A stretch of DNA of 28,515 nucleotides from an uncultured Oscillospiraceae bacterium. Lineage in GTDB: Bacteria; Bacillota; Clostridia; Oscillospirales; Acutalibacteraceae. Each line of letters starts with the position of its first letter. The first letter of the stretch is position 1. Below are positions 1 through 9,300 of the stretch, in pieces. The translations under genes were made by a program, and so were the position numbers. Location: NCBI GenBank assembly GCA_900543525.1, contig UQRS01000021.1, positions 1 through 28,515 on the forward strand, in the 5' to 3' direction. The notes under the pieces were generated by a model. That model was not told the origin of the DNA. It worked only from the letters and a program-made list of their open reading frames with translations, and did not search any database.

Positions 1-244
1 CCACCGTGACGCCCTCGTTCACCAACAGCACGCTCAGGTGATACAGCAGGTCGGAAACCTCGCAGACAAGCTCCTCATGGCTGCCGTTTTTGGCGGCGAT
101 GATGACCTCGCTGCACTCCTCCCCGCATTTCTTGAGGATTTTGTCAATCCCCTTTTCAAACAGATAGCAGGTGTACGATCCGTCGGCCGGATGATCCCGC
201 CGCTCGGTCACTGTGGTATACAATTCGCTTAAAATATCCTTCAT
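1..244 (-). CDS. hisE: Phosphoribosyl-ATP pyrophosphohydrolase HisE, 3' part cut off by window edge
   Basis: Hydrolyses phosphoribosyl-ATP to phosphoribosyl-AMP and pyrophosphate, the second step of histidine synthesis, in the cytoplasm. Translating the minus strand from the ATG at 244 gives MKDILSELYTTVTERR, then a GSYTCYLFEKGIDKILKK stretch and the metal-binding helix KCGEECSEVIIAAKN followed by EVSDLLYHLSVLL. These are the recognisable HisE core, with the conserved EE and the later E..D pair that bind magnesium. Only about 81 residues are inside the window; a full HisE has about 100, so little is missing. It follows hisI by 15 bp and is the last his gene visible. It is a separate protein here, not fused to HisI as in enterobacteria. 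Confidence 0.95.
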   Translation of the reverse strand, partial: MKDILSELYTTVTERRDHPADGSYTCYLFEKGIDKILKKCGEECSEVIIAAKNGSHEELVCEVSDLLYHLSVLLVNEGVTV

Positions 245-259
245 GGCAATCAACCTCTT

Positions 260-574
260 TTACACGATTTTGTTGAAAAAGCAGCTGTGGCTGCCGGTGT
301 GGCAGGCCGGGCCAGTCTGCTCAACCACGGCGAGCAGAGTATCGAAGTCACAGTCCCCGCTCAGAGAGACCACTTTCTGCAAATGACCGGAGGTCGCCCC
401 CTTATTCCATAAACACTGCCGCGACCGGCTGTAAAACCAGGTGTAGCCGGTCTCGATCGTTTTTTGCAGCGATTCCCGATTCATGTAGGCGAGCATCAGC
501 ACCTCCCCGGTAGCGTGTTCCTGCACGACGACCGGGATCAGCTCGCCCTTTTGAAAATATTGCTCCAGTTCCAT
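260..574 (-). CDS. hisI: Phosphoribosyl-AMP cyclohydrolase HisI
   Basis: Opens the adenine ring of phosphoribosyl-AMP to give ProFAR, the third step of histidine synthesis. The 104-residue protein has the family motifs: WNKGATSGH in the middle, the magnesium-binding DCDFD and the zinc-binding GPACHTGSHSCFF near the C-terminus. Start choice: a TTG lies nine bases upstream at 583, but an AAAGGA ribosome site sits 11 nt before the ATG at 574 and only 2 nt before the TTG, so the ATG is preferred. The gene is only 37 bp after hisA. In most Firmicutes his operons hisF would sit between them; there is no room for it here. Confidence 0.95.
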   Translation of the reverse strand: MELEQYFQKGELIPVVVQEHATGEVLMLAYMNRESLQKTIETGYTWFYSRSRQCLWNKGATSGHLQKVVSLSGDCDFDTLLAVVEQTGPACHTGSHSCFFNKIV

Positions 575-611
575 AAAACGCAATGTCCTTTCCTCTTGGG
601 ATAAACGCCCG

Positions 612-1334
612 TCAGCTTAAAACGGCCGCTGTCCGAATGGCCTCCCCAAGATCGAGGGTACCCTTATACAGCGATTTGCCGCAGATGGCGCCATAGAGGC
701 CCATACCGGCCAGCGCGCGAATATCCTCCAGATTTGTGATCCCGCCGCTTGCCACAATGTTGCAGGAGACGGCGGCCGAAATCTCCCCCAATTGGTCGAG
801 GTTCGGACCGCTCAGGGTCCCATCTCTGGAGATGTCGGTGAAGATGAGGGTAGAAACCCCGATCTCCTCCATCTGCCGGGCGAGGGTGATAAAGTCAACT
901 GCCGAGTCGGCCATCCACCCCTCGGCCGAGACCATGCGGTTTCGCGCGTCGATGCCGACCGCGACCGCGTCGCCGAAGCGGCGCACCGCCTCCCGCACCA
1001 GGTCGGGAGAGGAGAGGGCGGCCGAGCCCAGAATCACGCGGGAGACCCCGGCGGACAAATATCCTTCGGCCGTCTCCAAACTGCGGATGCCGCCGCCGAC
1101 CTCTACCTTCAGCCCGGTTTTTTGCGCGACGGCGGCAAAAATCTCCCGATTGACCGGCCGACCGGCGGCCGCCCCGTCCAGGTCGACCATGTGGAGGTAT
1201 TCCGCACCCGCCGCCTGAAATCCGAGCGCCGTCTGCACCGGGTCCTCCGCCACCTGTTCGGCGGTGGAAAAATCTCCCTTCAAAAGGCGGACGCACTGTC
1301 CGTCCTTGATATCAATTGCAGGTAAAATCAGCAT
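612..1334 (-). CDS. hisA: ProFAR isomerase HisA
   Basis: Converts ProFAR to PRFAR by an Amadori rearrangement on a (beta/alpha)8 barrel. The 240-residue protein begins MLILPAIDIKDGQCVRL, which carries the first catalytic Asp in AIDIKDG, and the second catalytic Asp lies in AVGIDARN near residue 130. The phosphate-binding halves VEVGGGIRS and VASGGITN are both present. HisF shares this fold, but the AIDIKDGQCVRL start and the sequence between the motifs fit HisA. An AAAGGA site precedes the ATG by about 12 nt. Its product PRFAR is the substrate of the HisH/HisF synthase, for which no gene is present in this operon. Confidence 0.95.
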   Translation of the reverse strand: MLILPAIDIKDGQCVRLLKGDFSTAEQVAEDPVQTALGFQAAGAEYLHMVDLDGAAAGRPVNREIFAAVAQKTGLKVEVGGGIRSLETAEGYLSAGVSRVILGSAALSSPDLVREAVRRFGDAVAVGIDARNRMVSAEGWMADSAVDFITLARQMEEIGVSTLIFTDISRDGTLSGPNLDQLGEISAAVSCNIVASGGITNLEDIRALAGMGLYGAICGKSLYKGTLDLGEAIRTAAVLS

Positions 1335-1432
1335 AAAACAAAGGTTTCCTTTCGCGAGACGGCCGCACTCCTTTTTAAAAATGCGGCGCAGCCGTATGAC
1401 CGTACTATTTCTTCACATACCAGCATGGAAAA

Positions 1433-2011
1433 TTACAGCGCACCCTTGGTTGACAGCAGCCGGTCGTTGCCGGTTCGGCTGACGGCCTGCTTCAGCGCGT
1501 GGGCAACCGCTTTGAACATTGCCTCAATCATATGGTGAGAATTTTCTCCGTACTGCGCCCGCACATGCAGCGTAATCCGCGCGTTATAGGCAAAGCTCCG
1601 CATAAATTCCAGCGCAAGGCAGCTGTCAAACTCCCCCACCCGTTCCTGCGGCAAAGCGGCATCATAAACGAGAAACGGCCGGCCGCTGATGTCCACGGCG
1701 GCAAAGCCGAGCGCCTCATCCATCGGGATAAAGGCGGTGCCGTACCGGGTGATGCCGGCCTTGTCCTCCATCGCCTGCGCGAAGGCCTGTCCAAGGCAGA
1801 TGCCGACATCCTCCACCGTGTGGTGTCCGTCCACCGCGAGGTCGCCGTCGCAGCGCACCCGCAGCCCGAAGCCGGCGTGCACGGCCAGCGCGGTCAGCAT
1901 GTGGTCAAAAAATCCGATCCCGGTAGAGACATCTGCCTCTCCCCCGTCGAGCGAGAGGAAAAGAGAGATGTCTGTCTCCCTTGTTTTTCGGTCAATCTGA
2001 GCCTGACGCAT
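1433..2011 (-). CDS. hisB: Imidazoleglycerol-phosphate dehydratase HisB
   Basis: Dehydrates imidazole glycerol phosphate to imidazole acetol phosphate. It is a monofunctional dehydratase of 192 residues without the histidinol-phosphatase domain of the enterobacterial fusion. The two His-rich manganese-binding motifs are clear: FFDHMLTALAVH and HHTVEDVGI in the first half, and SHHMIEAMFKA near the C-terminus. Start: a GTG at 2020 overlaps the hisC stop as GTGA, but the AAAAAGGAG site is 1 nt from that GTG and 10 nt from the ATG at 2011, so the ATG is chosen. A 98-bp gap follows before hisA, at the place where hisH is normally found. Confidence 0.95.
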   Translation of the reverse strand: MRQAQIDRKTRETDISLFLSLDGGEADVSTGIGFFDHMLTALAVHAGFGLRVRCDGDLAVDGHHTVEDVGICLGQAFAQAMEDKAGITRYGTAFIPMDEALGFAAVDISGRPFLVYDAALPQERVGEFDSCLALEFMRSFAYNARITLHVRAQYGENSHHMIEAMFKAVAHALKQAVSRTGNDRLLSTKGAL

Positions 2012-2016
2012 CCGGC

Positions 2017-3072
2017 TCACACTCCTTTTTCGTTCAGATAAGCGCGCAGCCCCGAAAGCAGGGCGGCGTTTTCGGCTTCATTTCCGGTGGTGATCCGCAG
2101 CGCGCCGTCAAAGCAGCGCACCAGGATTCCGGCCTTTTTCAAAAAGGCGAAAACCTCCTCCGCCTCGGCTGTTTCGATATAGAAAAAATTGGTGAAGGAG
2201 TCCGCCATCCTCCAGCCCGCCGACTGACACAAGGGCAGGAGGCCGCGGTAGAGCGCGTCGCGCGAAGCGACAATTTTCGCCCGGCAAGCAGCAAGATAGT
2301 CGGGGTGGGAATACAAAACCTCCCCCACCGCGGCAGAAAGGCTGTTGACATTGTAGGGCGATTTGGCCGCGCGCAGGGCGTTGGCCAGCGTCGGCGTGGT
2401 CACGGCAAAGCCGAGCCGCAGCGCGGCGGCGCCGACCGCTTTCGACATGGTTTTCAGGACGATGAGATTATCGTACCGTCCTGCCTCCTCCAGCAAGGAC
2501 TGATCCCAGAAATCCATATAAGCCTCATCCAGCACGACGAGGGCGTCTACCCCCTCGATGATGTGGCGGACCGCCTCCCGCCCGAGGCCGCGCCCGGTCG
2601 GGTTGCAGGGGTTGGAGAAAATCAGAAGCTTCGCCCCCGACCGGCGGCAGGCTTCGATCAGCGCGTCGGGATCCATCTCCAGATCTGTTTTATTATATAC
2701 GATCGAGCGGCACTCTGCAAGGTATCCGTAAAATCTGTACATGGAAAAATCAGGGGCGGCGGTCAGGATGGTATCCCCCGCCATGGTAAAGCAGGTAGCC
2801 AGAATATACAGCAGCTCATCCGAGCCGTTGCCGGCCACGACATTCTCCGCTCCGATGCCATAAAAGGCGGCAAAAGCGCGGCAGAGCGCCTCCGCCTTCG
2901 GGTCGGGGTAGCGGTTGAAGGTAAGGGCGGAAACCGCCTCCCCCGCCGCCTGCCGCAGCTCGTCCGGCAGGTCGAGGAACGACTCGTTCGCATCGAGGCG
3001 AACGGGATAAACGGCCGTGTCGACCTCATATGGGGAGAGGCCGGCCAGCTTCTCATTCAAAATAAAAGGCAT
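2017..3072 (-). CDS. hisC: Histidinol-phosphate aminotransferase HisC
   Basis: PLP-dependent class I/II aminotransferase that converts imidazole acetol phosphate to histidinol phosphate. The 351-residue protein shows RLDANES near the N-terminus, NGSDELL, the cofactor-pocket stretch FSNPCNPTGR, VVLDEAYMDF with the PLP-pyridine Asp, and LKTMSKAVGAAALRLGF with the Schiff-base lysine. The C-terminal LRITTGNEAEN contains the substrate-carboxylate-binding Arg. It lies between hisD and hisB, a Clostridia-type arrangement. A GC-rich hairpin lies in the 76-bp gap upstream. The best ribosome site is AAAAGGA about 13 nt before the ATG. Confidence 0.94.
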   Translation of the reverse strand: MPFILNEKLAGLSPYEVDTAVYPVRLDANESFLDLPDELRQAAGEAVSALTFNRYPDPKAEALCRAFAAFYGIGAENVVAGNGSDELLYILATCFTMAGDTILTAAPDFSMYRFYGYLAECRSIVYNKTDLEMDPDALIEACRRSGAKLLIFSNPCNPTGRGLGREAVRHIIEGVDALVVLDEAYMDFWDQSLLEEAGRYDNLIVLKTMSKAVGAAALRLGFAVTTPTLANALRAAKSPYNVNSLSAAVGEVLYSHPDYLAACRAKIVASRDALYRGLLPLCQSAGWRMADSFTNFFYIETAEAEEVFAFLKKAGILVRCFDGALRITTGNEAENAALLSGLRAYLNEKGV

Positions 3073-3148
3073 CTTTCAAAACACATCCTTTTCGCATGGG
3101 AAAGCCTCCCGCTTTCGGGGAAGGCCGGGTAGGGCAAAAAAAGGCCGC

Positions 3149-4432
3149 TTACAGCCGCACCTTGATCGAGTTTGCGTGGGCGGTCAGCCCCTCGTGCTCG
3201 GCCAGGGTGACAATCTCTTCTCCACAGGCTTTGAGCGCCGTTTCGCTGTACTGGATAAAGCTGACCTTCTTCACAAAGCTGTCGACCGACAGCGGAGAGA
3301 AGAAGCGCGCTGTCCCGCCGGTGGGCAGAACGTGGTTCGGCCCGGCAAAATAGTCCCCGAGCGGCTCGGGCGAGTAATTTCCCAAAAAGACCGACCCGGC
3401 GTTGTCTGCAAGACCCAGATACTGCATCGGATTTTCGAGGCAGATTTCCAAATGCTCGGGCGCCAGCTCGTTGGCGAGACGCATGGCCTCCCCCGCGTCC
3501 GCGCAGACGAGGATAATGCCGTAATTCTCGATTGCTTCGGCCGCAATCTCCCGCCGCTCGAGGCGGGAAAGCTGCCGCTCCAGCTCTGCAGCAGTCTCCT
3601 CCGCAAGTGCGCGGTCGGTCACCACCAGCATGGCGGAGGCCAGGCGGTCGTGCTCGGCCTGCGACAGCAGATCGGCCGCAAGATAAACCGGGTTTGCGCT
3701 GCGGTCGGCAACGATCAGAATCTCACTCGGGCCGGCGACCATGTCGATATCAACCGTGCCGAAAACCAGCCGCTTGGCCGTGGCGACAAAGATGTTGCCG
3801 GGACCGACAATCTTGTCCACGCGGGGCACCGTCTCGGTTCCATAGGTGATGGCGGCGATCGCCTGCGCCCCGCCGCAGAGGAAAATTTTATCCACCCCGG
3901 CGATATAGGCCGCGGCAAGAATATCCGGGTTGGCTTTTCCGCCCGCGGCAGGCGGCGTCACCATCACAATCTCCTCCACGCCGGCGATTTTGGCCGGAAT
4001 GGCGTTCATCAGCACCGAGGAGGGATAGGCCGCCGTTCCGCCGGGAACGTAGATACCCACCCGTTTCAGCCCGCGCACCCGCTGGCCGAGCATGACGCCG
4101 TCATCCTTGGTGACAAACCAGCTTTGCTGCAGCTGGCGTTTGTGAAAATCGGAGATATTGGCGGCCGCCTTTTTTGTCGCGCTGAGAAACGCGGGGTCGC
4201 AGGACTGCATGGCCGCCTCAATATCCGTGCGGTCGAGCATCCTTTTTTCCGGCAGGGCGCCGTCAAATTTTAAGGTATAGGCGTCGACTGCGGCGTCTCC
4301 GTTTTGCTGCACGTCGCGCAGAATTTCGGTTACAGAGGCGGTAACCTGATCGTTCACGGCGCGGCCGCGCGCCTCAATCTGGGCGAGCGCCTCCTTTTCC
4401 GTTTTGCCGTCGGCCTGTATAATTTTAATCAT
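3149..4432 (-). CDS. hisD: Histidinol dehydrogenase HisD
   Basis: Zinc- and NAD-dependent enzyme that oxidises histidinol to histidine in two steps, the end of the pathway. The roughly 427-residue sequence has GLKRVGIYVPGGTAAYPSSVLM, VDKIVGPGNIFVATAKR, GPSEILIVAD, the zinc ligands in LLSQAEHD, the catalytic PEHLEI, and a C-terminal LAEHEGLTAHANSIKVRL. Start: ATGs at 4441 and 4432 are both in frame. GGTGG lies 9 nt before the ATG at 4432 and immediately before the other, so 4432 is favoured. The gene starts inside the end of hisG (8 bp overlap with the chosen start), which suggests translational coupling. Confidence 0.95.
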   Translation of the reverse strand: MIKIIQADGKTEKEALAQIEARGRAVNDQVTASVTEILRDVQQNGDAAVDAYTLKFDGALPEKRMLDRTDIEAAMQSCDPAFLSATKKAAANISDFHKRQLQQSWFVTKDDGVMLGQRVRGLKRVGIYVPGGTAAYPSSVLMNAIPAKIAGVEEIVMVTPPAAGGKANPDILAAAYIAGVDKIFLCGGAQAIAAITYGTETVPRVDKIVGPGNIFVATAKRLVFGTVDIDMVAGPSEILIVADRSANPVYLAADLLSQAEHDRLASAMLVVTDRALAEETAAELERQLSRLERREIAAEAIENYGIILVCADAGEAMRLANELAPEHLEICLENPMQYLGLADNAGSVFLGNYSPEPLGDYFAGPNHVLPTGGTARFFSPLSVDSFVKKVSFIQYSETALKACGEEIVTLAEHEGLTAHANSIKVRL

Positions 4433-5066
4433 GGCTTGCATCCACCGCTTTCTTTATAGTATCCACAAGGGTTTCAATCTCCGCCTTGCGCAGCTTGAGG
4501 CTGGCCATGTTGACAATCACCCGGGCGGAGATGGGGGTCACCGTCTCGATCACGGCGAGGCCGTTTTCCTTCAAAGTCGAGCCGGTCTCCACAATATCGA
4601 CGATGGCGTCGGAGAGGCCGAGCAGCGGCGCCAGCTCAACCGAGCCTTCGATCTTGATAATGCGGACATCCATCCCCTTTTCTTCAAAAAAGCGGGCGGT
4701 CACGGACGGATATTTGGTTGCGATCGTCTTGGCGCCGTACCCGGCGTAAAAGTCCGTCCCCGCCTTGGCCGCAAGGGCGAACCGGCATTTCCCGATGCCG
4801 AGGTCGAGCAGTTCATAATAGCTGCCGGCATGCTCCAAAATCGTGTCCTTGCCGACGATGCCGATGTCGCAGACGCCGTGCTCGATATAGGTGATCACAT
4901 CGGCCGCCTTGGCCAGCACGGCCTCATACTCCCCGACCGGGAGGATCAGCCGCCTTCCTTTATTTTTCAGCGCGCTGGTGTCCATTCCCATCCGGTCGAA
5001 AATATCCACTGCGCTTTTTTCCAGCCTGCCTTTGGTTAAGGCGATGCGTATCGGTCTTATGCTCAT
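4425..5066 (-). CDS. hisG: ATP phosphoribosyltransferase catalytic subunit HisG (short form)
   Basis: Joins ATP and PRPP in the first, committed step of histidine synthesis. At 213 residues it is the short HisG form, which lacks the C-terminal histidine-binding regulatory domain of the long form (about 290-300 residues) and needs HisZ for activity and feedback control. Visible features are the N-terminal RIALTKGRLEKSAVDIF, GVCDIGIVGKDTILE, the PRPP-binding region AIVDIVETGSTLKENGL, and the end SLKLRKAEIETLVDTIKKAV. It lies directly after hisZ (29 bp gap). The GAGGGG ribosome site is 8 nt before the ATG. Confidence 0.96.
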   Translation of the reverse strand: MSIRPIRIALTKGRLEKSAVDIFDRMGMDTSALKNKGRRLILPVGEYEAVLAKAADVITYIEHGVCDIGIVGKDTILEHAGSYYELLDLGIGKCRFALAAKAGTDFYAGYGAKTIATKYPSVTARFFEEKGMDVRIIKIEGSVELAPLLGLSDAIVDIVETGSTLKENGLAVIETVTPISARVIVNMASLKLRKAEIETLVDTIKKAVDASHD

Positions 5067-5095
5067 AAGGCTTCCCCCTCACTTTCTCTCTTTGA

Positions 5096-6301
5096 TTATT
5101 CGGCATTTTTGGAAAGAATCGCTTCTATCTCGATTCCTTTTCCAACCCGAACCACAGCCGAGGCGCCGCGCTGTGCCGCGTCCTCTGCCGCGTGGGGATA
5201 GCGGGAGAAATCCATCAGCTCCAGCACGAGGCCGGCCGAGCTGTTCTCATCAATATAGCGGAGCGCCTGCATCTCATGCCCCGGCTCGGGGTAGACAAGC
5301 TGCCGCTCCGGGCGGGAGGCGCTTTCCTCCTGCGCGGCCATGGCCTCCGCCAGCACCTGATTGTTGGCGGCAAATCCAACCGCCGGAAGCTGCATTCCAA
5401 ATTCCCCGAACAGATGGTCGTACCGCCCGCCCGAGACGGCGGTGTCTCCCGACCCGCCGGCATAGCCGCGCAGCACCACGCCGGTGTAATAGTTATTGCG
5501 GTGAACCAGCCCCAGATCAACCGAGATTTTGTCCCCGTACTCGGGCGAGAGGGCGGTCACCAGCTCCCGCAGATAGGAGAGCTCGGCTGCCGCCGTCTCC
5601 CCGAACAGGGCGGCGGCTTCATCCAGAATCTCCACCCCGCCGAAGAGGCGCGGCAGCATACCGACAGCCTTTGCCGCGCCGGTTTTTGGCAGGCGTTCCA
5701 GAATCTCCTCCAGCGTGCTGTAGCTCTTGGACTCGGTCGCGAGGCGAATCTCCTCCCGCACGGCGGGATCAACGCCAAGGCCGGCACAGAGCGCCTTGAA
5801 AACGCCGGCGTGCCCCAGCTCGATTTTATAATCCGTGATGCCGCAGGCGGCAAAAACCCTTGCGGCGGTATGAATCATCTCCAGATCGGCGGTCAGGCCG
5901 GCCGCGCCGATCAGCTCGACGCCCGATTGGGTAATCTCGTCGCTGCGTCCCTTAAAGCCGGGATTCACCCGGAAAACCTTCTGGGTGTAATGGAGGCGGA
6001 TGGGCAGCGGCGCGTCCTTCAGCCGGGTGGAGACCAGCCGCGCAATCGGCATGGTGATGTCCGGCCGCAGCACCAGAAGCCGTCCGCTGCGGGAGGTCAG
6101 CTTGTACATTTCCTCCTGCGACAGGCCGGAGCTTTCTCCCGAAAAAAGGTCGAAATACTCGGTCGCCGGCGTGATTACCTCATTATACCCCCGCGCGGCG
6201 AAGAGGGCGGACAGCGCCGCCTTGATCCGGTTGTGGCGCTCGCACTCCTCAAACAGGAAGTCCCGCGTTCCCTCGGGGGTTTTCAGCATAAATTTGTTCA
6301 T
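5096..6301 (-). CDS. hisZ: ATP phosphoribosyltransferase regulatory subunit HisZ
   Basis: A histidyl-tRNA-synthetase-like protein that has lost aminoacylation and forms an octamer with short HisG, giving activity and histidine feedback inhibition. The 401-residue sequence starts with TPEGTRDFLFEECERHNRI (class II motif 1 region), has motif-2-like LVLRPDITMPIARLVSTRL and LHYTQKVFRVNPGFKGRSDEITQSGVELIG, and later the region VDLGLVHRNNYYTGVVLRGYA and GGRYDHLFGEFG. It replaces true HisRS features with a degenerate C-terminal domain, and its place immediately before short hisG supports HisZ over HisS. It is the first gene of the his operon and is transcribed from the promoter at 6334-6362. Confidence 0.95.
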   Translation of the reverse strand: MNKFMLKTPEGTRDFLFEECERHNRIKAALSALFAARGYNEVITPATEYFDLFSGESSGLSQEEMYKLTSRSGRLLVLRPDITMPIARLVSTRLKDAPLPIRLHYTQKVFRVNPGFKGRSDEITQSGVELIGAAGLTADLEMIHTAARVFAACGITDYKIELGHAGVFKALCAGLGVDPAVREEIRLATESKSYSTLEEILERLPKTGAAKAVGMLPRLFGGVEILDEAAALFGETAAAELSYLRELVTALSPEYGDKISVDLGLVHRNNYYTGVVLRGYAGGSGDTAVSGGRYDHLFGEFGMQLPAVGFAANNQVLAEAMAAQEESASRPERQLVYPEPGHEMQALRYIDENSSAGLVLELMDFSRYPHAAEDAAQRGASAVVRVGKGIEIEAILSKNAE

Positions 6302-6333
6302 GGATTCCGCCTCTCTTGCTTTAGTGTGCTACC

Positions 6334-6362
6334 ATGATAACACAGCAGCAAAGAAAAGTCAA
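6334..6362 (-). promoter_or_regulatory. Sigma-A promoter of the his operon
   Basis: On the minus strand TTGACT (6357-6362) and TATCAT (6334-6339) are separated by exactly 17 bp. The predicted start near 6327 leaves a leader of about 26 nt to the hisZ ATG, too short for a T-box or leader-peptide attenuator. The -35 box begins at the base next to the polC TAG stop (6363-6365). No terminator is visible between polC and hisZ, so polC read-through may add to his expression. Confidence 0.8.
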
Positions 6363-9300
6363 CTAAAATAAACTCATCTGGTTGGTATCGGGCAAAAAGT
6401 CGAGGGCGCCCGCCTCACTCAGCATGTCGATCACCGTCTTGGACACGCCGGAGGCCATGCGCAGCTCCTCCTTGGAGATAAAGTCGCCGGTGGCGGCAGC
6501 CTCCTGCAAAGAGACGGCGGCCGTCTCCCCCACGCCGCTGAGCGAGGTGAAGGGCAGCCGGATTTTTCCGTCCTCCACCAGATACTTGGTCGCGTGGGAT
6601 TTGACAAGGTCGATGGGCAGCACTTCGATTCCTCTGGCCAGCATTTCGTTGAGGATTTCAAACTTGGCCAGGGTGCTCTTTTCCTTGGCGGTGGCGTCCT
6701 TGCCCTTCATGCTGATCTCCTTCATCTTGGCACGGACGGCATCGCGCCCCTTGATCAGGATGTTGCCGTCAATATCCTCCCCGCGCACGGTGAAGTAGGC
6801 GGCGTAATACTCGACCGGGTAGTGCACCTTGTACCAGCCCAACCGCAGGGTCGAAATCATATAGGCGGCGGCGTGCGCCTTCGGGAACATGTACTTGATC
6901 TTCATGCAGGAGTCGAGATACCACTGCGGCACCCCGTGCTCCAGCATGGTCTGCTTATGCTCGTCGGTCAGCAGCTTGGTCGCGTTGCCCTTTCGCACAA
7001 TCTCCATAATCTTAAAGGCCATCTTGTCCGGCACGCCCTTGTGGAGAAGATAGGTCATGATATTGTCACGCGTTCCGATTACTTCGGAAATCGTACAGGT
7101 GCCGTTTTCGATCAGATCCTTCGCGTTGCCGAGGTAGACGTCGGTTCCGTGCGAGAGGCCGGAAACCTGCAAAAGGTCGGAGAAATTCTTCGGCTTTGTG
7201 TCGATCAGCATTTCCCGGACGAACTTGGTTCCCACCTCCGGCAGGCTGAAGGTGCCGGTCTGAGAATCGATATCCTCCGGCGTAACGCCCAGCGCGGCCG
7301 GCGATCCGAAGAGGCTCATAACCTCCGGGTCGCTCATCGAGACCTTCATAACCGGGATGCCGGTATACTCCTCCAGATACTTGTAAATGGTCGGCACATC
7401 ATGGCCGAGAATATCGAGCTTCAAAATCGTATCATGGATGGAGTGAAAATCGAAGTGGGTGGTCACGGTGTCCGAATCGACATCGTCGGCCGGGTGCTGA
7501 ATGGGGCAGAAATCGTACACCTCATGCGTGCGGGGCACAACAACCATGCCGCCGGGATGCTGACCGGTCGTCCGCTTGACGGCCGCGTCGCCCAATGCCG
7601 CAGTGAGGCGGTTGATCTCCGCCCTGTTCATCATGATGCCGCGCTCGTCGGCGTACTTCCGTACATAGCCATAGGCGGTTTTCTCGGCCACAGTGGCGAT
7701 GGTGCCGGCCTTGAAAACGTTTTCGCTTCCGAACAGCTCCTCGGTATATTTGTGGGCGTGAGACTGATACTCGCCCGAGAAGTTGAGGTCGATATCCGGT
7801 ACCTTGTCTCCGTCAAAGCCGAGGAAGGTCTCAAACGGGATATCGTGACCGTCGCGATTCAACTCGGTACCGCATTCCGGGCAGTTCTTGGGCGGCAGGT
7901 CGAAGCCGGAACCGTACTCTCCCTTTGTGAAAAACTCGCTGTGGCAGCATTTCGGGCAGACATAGTGCGGCGCCATGGGGTTTACCTCCGAAATGCCGGC
8001 CATGGTCGCGACAAAGGAGGAGCCGACCGATCCACGCGAACCGACGAGATAACCGTGCGCCTCCGAGTCGGCCACCAGCTTCTGCGCCGTAACGTACATG
8101 ACAGAGAAGCCGTGCTTGATGATCGAGCCCAGCTCCTTCTCCAGCCGCTTTTCAATGATTTCGGGCAGCGGATCGCCGTAAATCTCCTTCGCCCTAGCGT
8201 AGGAGGTCGTGGAAAGAATATCGTCCGACCCTTCGATCGAGGGCGGGAAGTTGCCGTCCGGCACCGGCTGTACCGTCGGATCGATCAGGTCGGCAATCTT
8301 ATTGGGGTTGGTGACGACCACCTCATATGCGCGATCCTTGCCGAGGTAAGCGAACTCCTCCAGCATCTGGGTCGTGGTTTTCAGATAGAGAGGCGCCTGC
8401 TGATCGGCGTCCGGGAAGCCCTGCCCGGCCATCAGAATCCGGCGGGTAATCTCCGCCCGCTCGTCGAGGAAATGCACGTCTCCGGTTGCGACAACCGGAA
8501 GCCCCAGCTTGTCCCCGATTTTCAAGATGGTGCGGTTGAACTCCATAATTTCCCGCTCGGATTTTACCGTGCTGTTGCGCACCATGAATTCGTTGTTGCC
8601 GAGCGGCTGAATCTCCAGAAAATCATAAAAGCCGGCAATCTGCAAAAGCTCGGCCCAGGGGCGGCCGTTTACCACAGCGCGGTAAAGCTCCCCCTGCTCG
8701 CAGGCGCTGCCGATCAGCAGTCCCTCGCGCAGCTTCTCCAGCTCGCTGCGAGGAATGCAGGGCTTCTTGGGGGAACGGCTGCCGGCCGGACGGCAGAAGT
8801 ATTGCAGATGCGCTTTGGAAACCAGCTTGTACAGGTTCTTCAGCCCGACCATGTTCTTCACCAGAATAATCTGGTGGTAACGCGGCAGCTTGGTGCAGTC
8901 TCCCCCTGCGAGGGAGGTGTTGATCGACTGCACAGTCTCGCAGCCGGAATCCTCCCGCAGCTGCTCGATCAGGCGGTCGAAAATGCCGGCGAGAATGGCC
9001 GCGTCGTCGCAGGCGCGGTGGTGGTTGAAATCTCCCAGCTCGAGCGCTTTGGCCACCGTGTCAAGCTTGTGATTTTTCAAATTCGGCAGCAGCGAGCGGG
9101 ACATAACCACCGTGTCGATGTATGTAGGATTGAAATCGAAGCCGCACCGCTTGCAGGCGGCCGAAATAAAGGAAATATCAAACCCGGCGTTGTGCGCCAC
9201 CAGCACCGCGCCATCGCAGAAATCGAGAAACTGCCGGACGGCGACATCCTCATCCGGGGCGGTTTTCACCATCTCATCGGTGATGCCGGTCAGCTCAACC

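Noticed and set aside
5096..6301. Histidyl-tRNA synthetase instead of HisZ
   Set aside because: It directly precedes a short-form hisG in a his operon, and the C-terminal anticodon-binding domain features are degenerate.
6302..6330. T-box or histidine attenuator before hisZ
   Set aside because: The leader from the predicted start is only about 26 nt.
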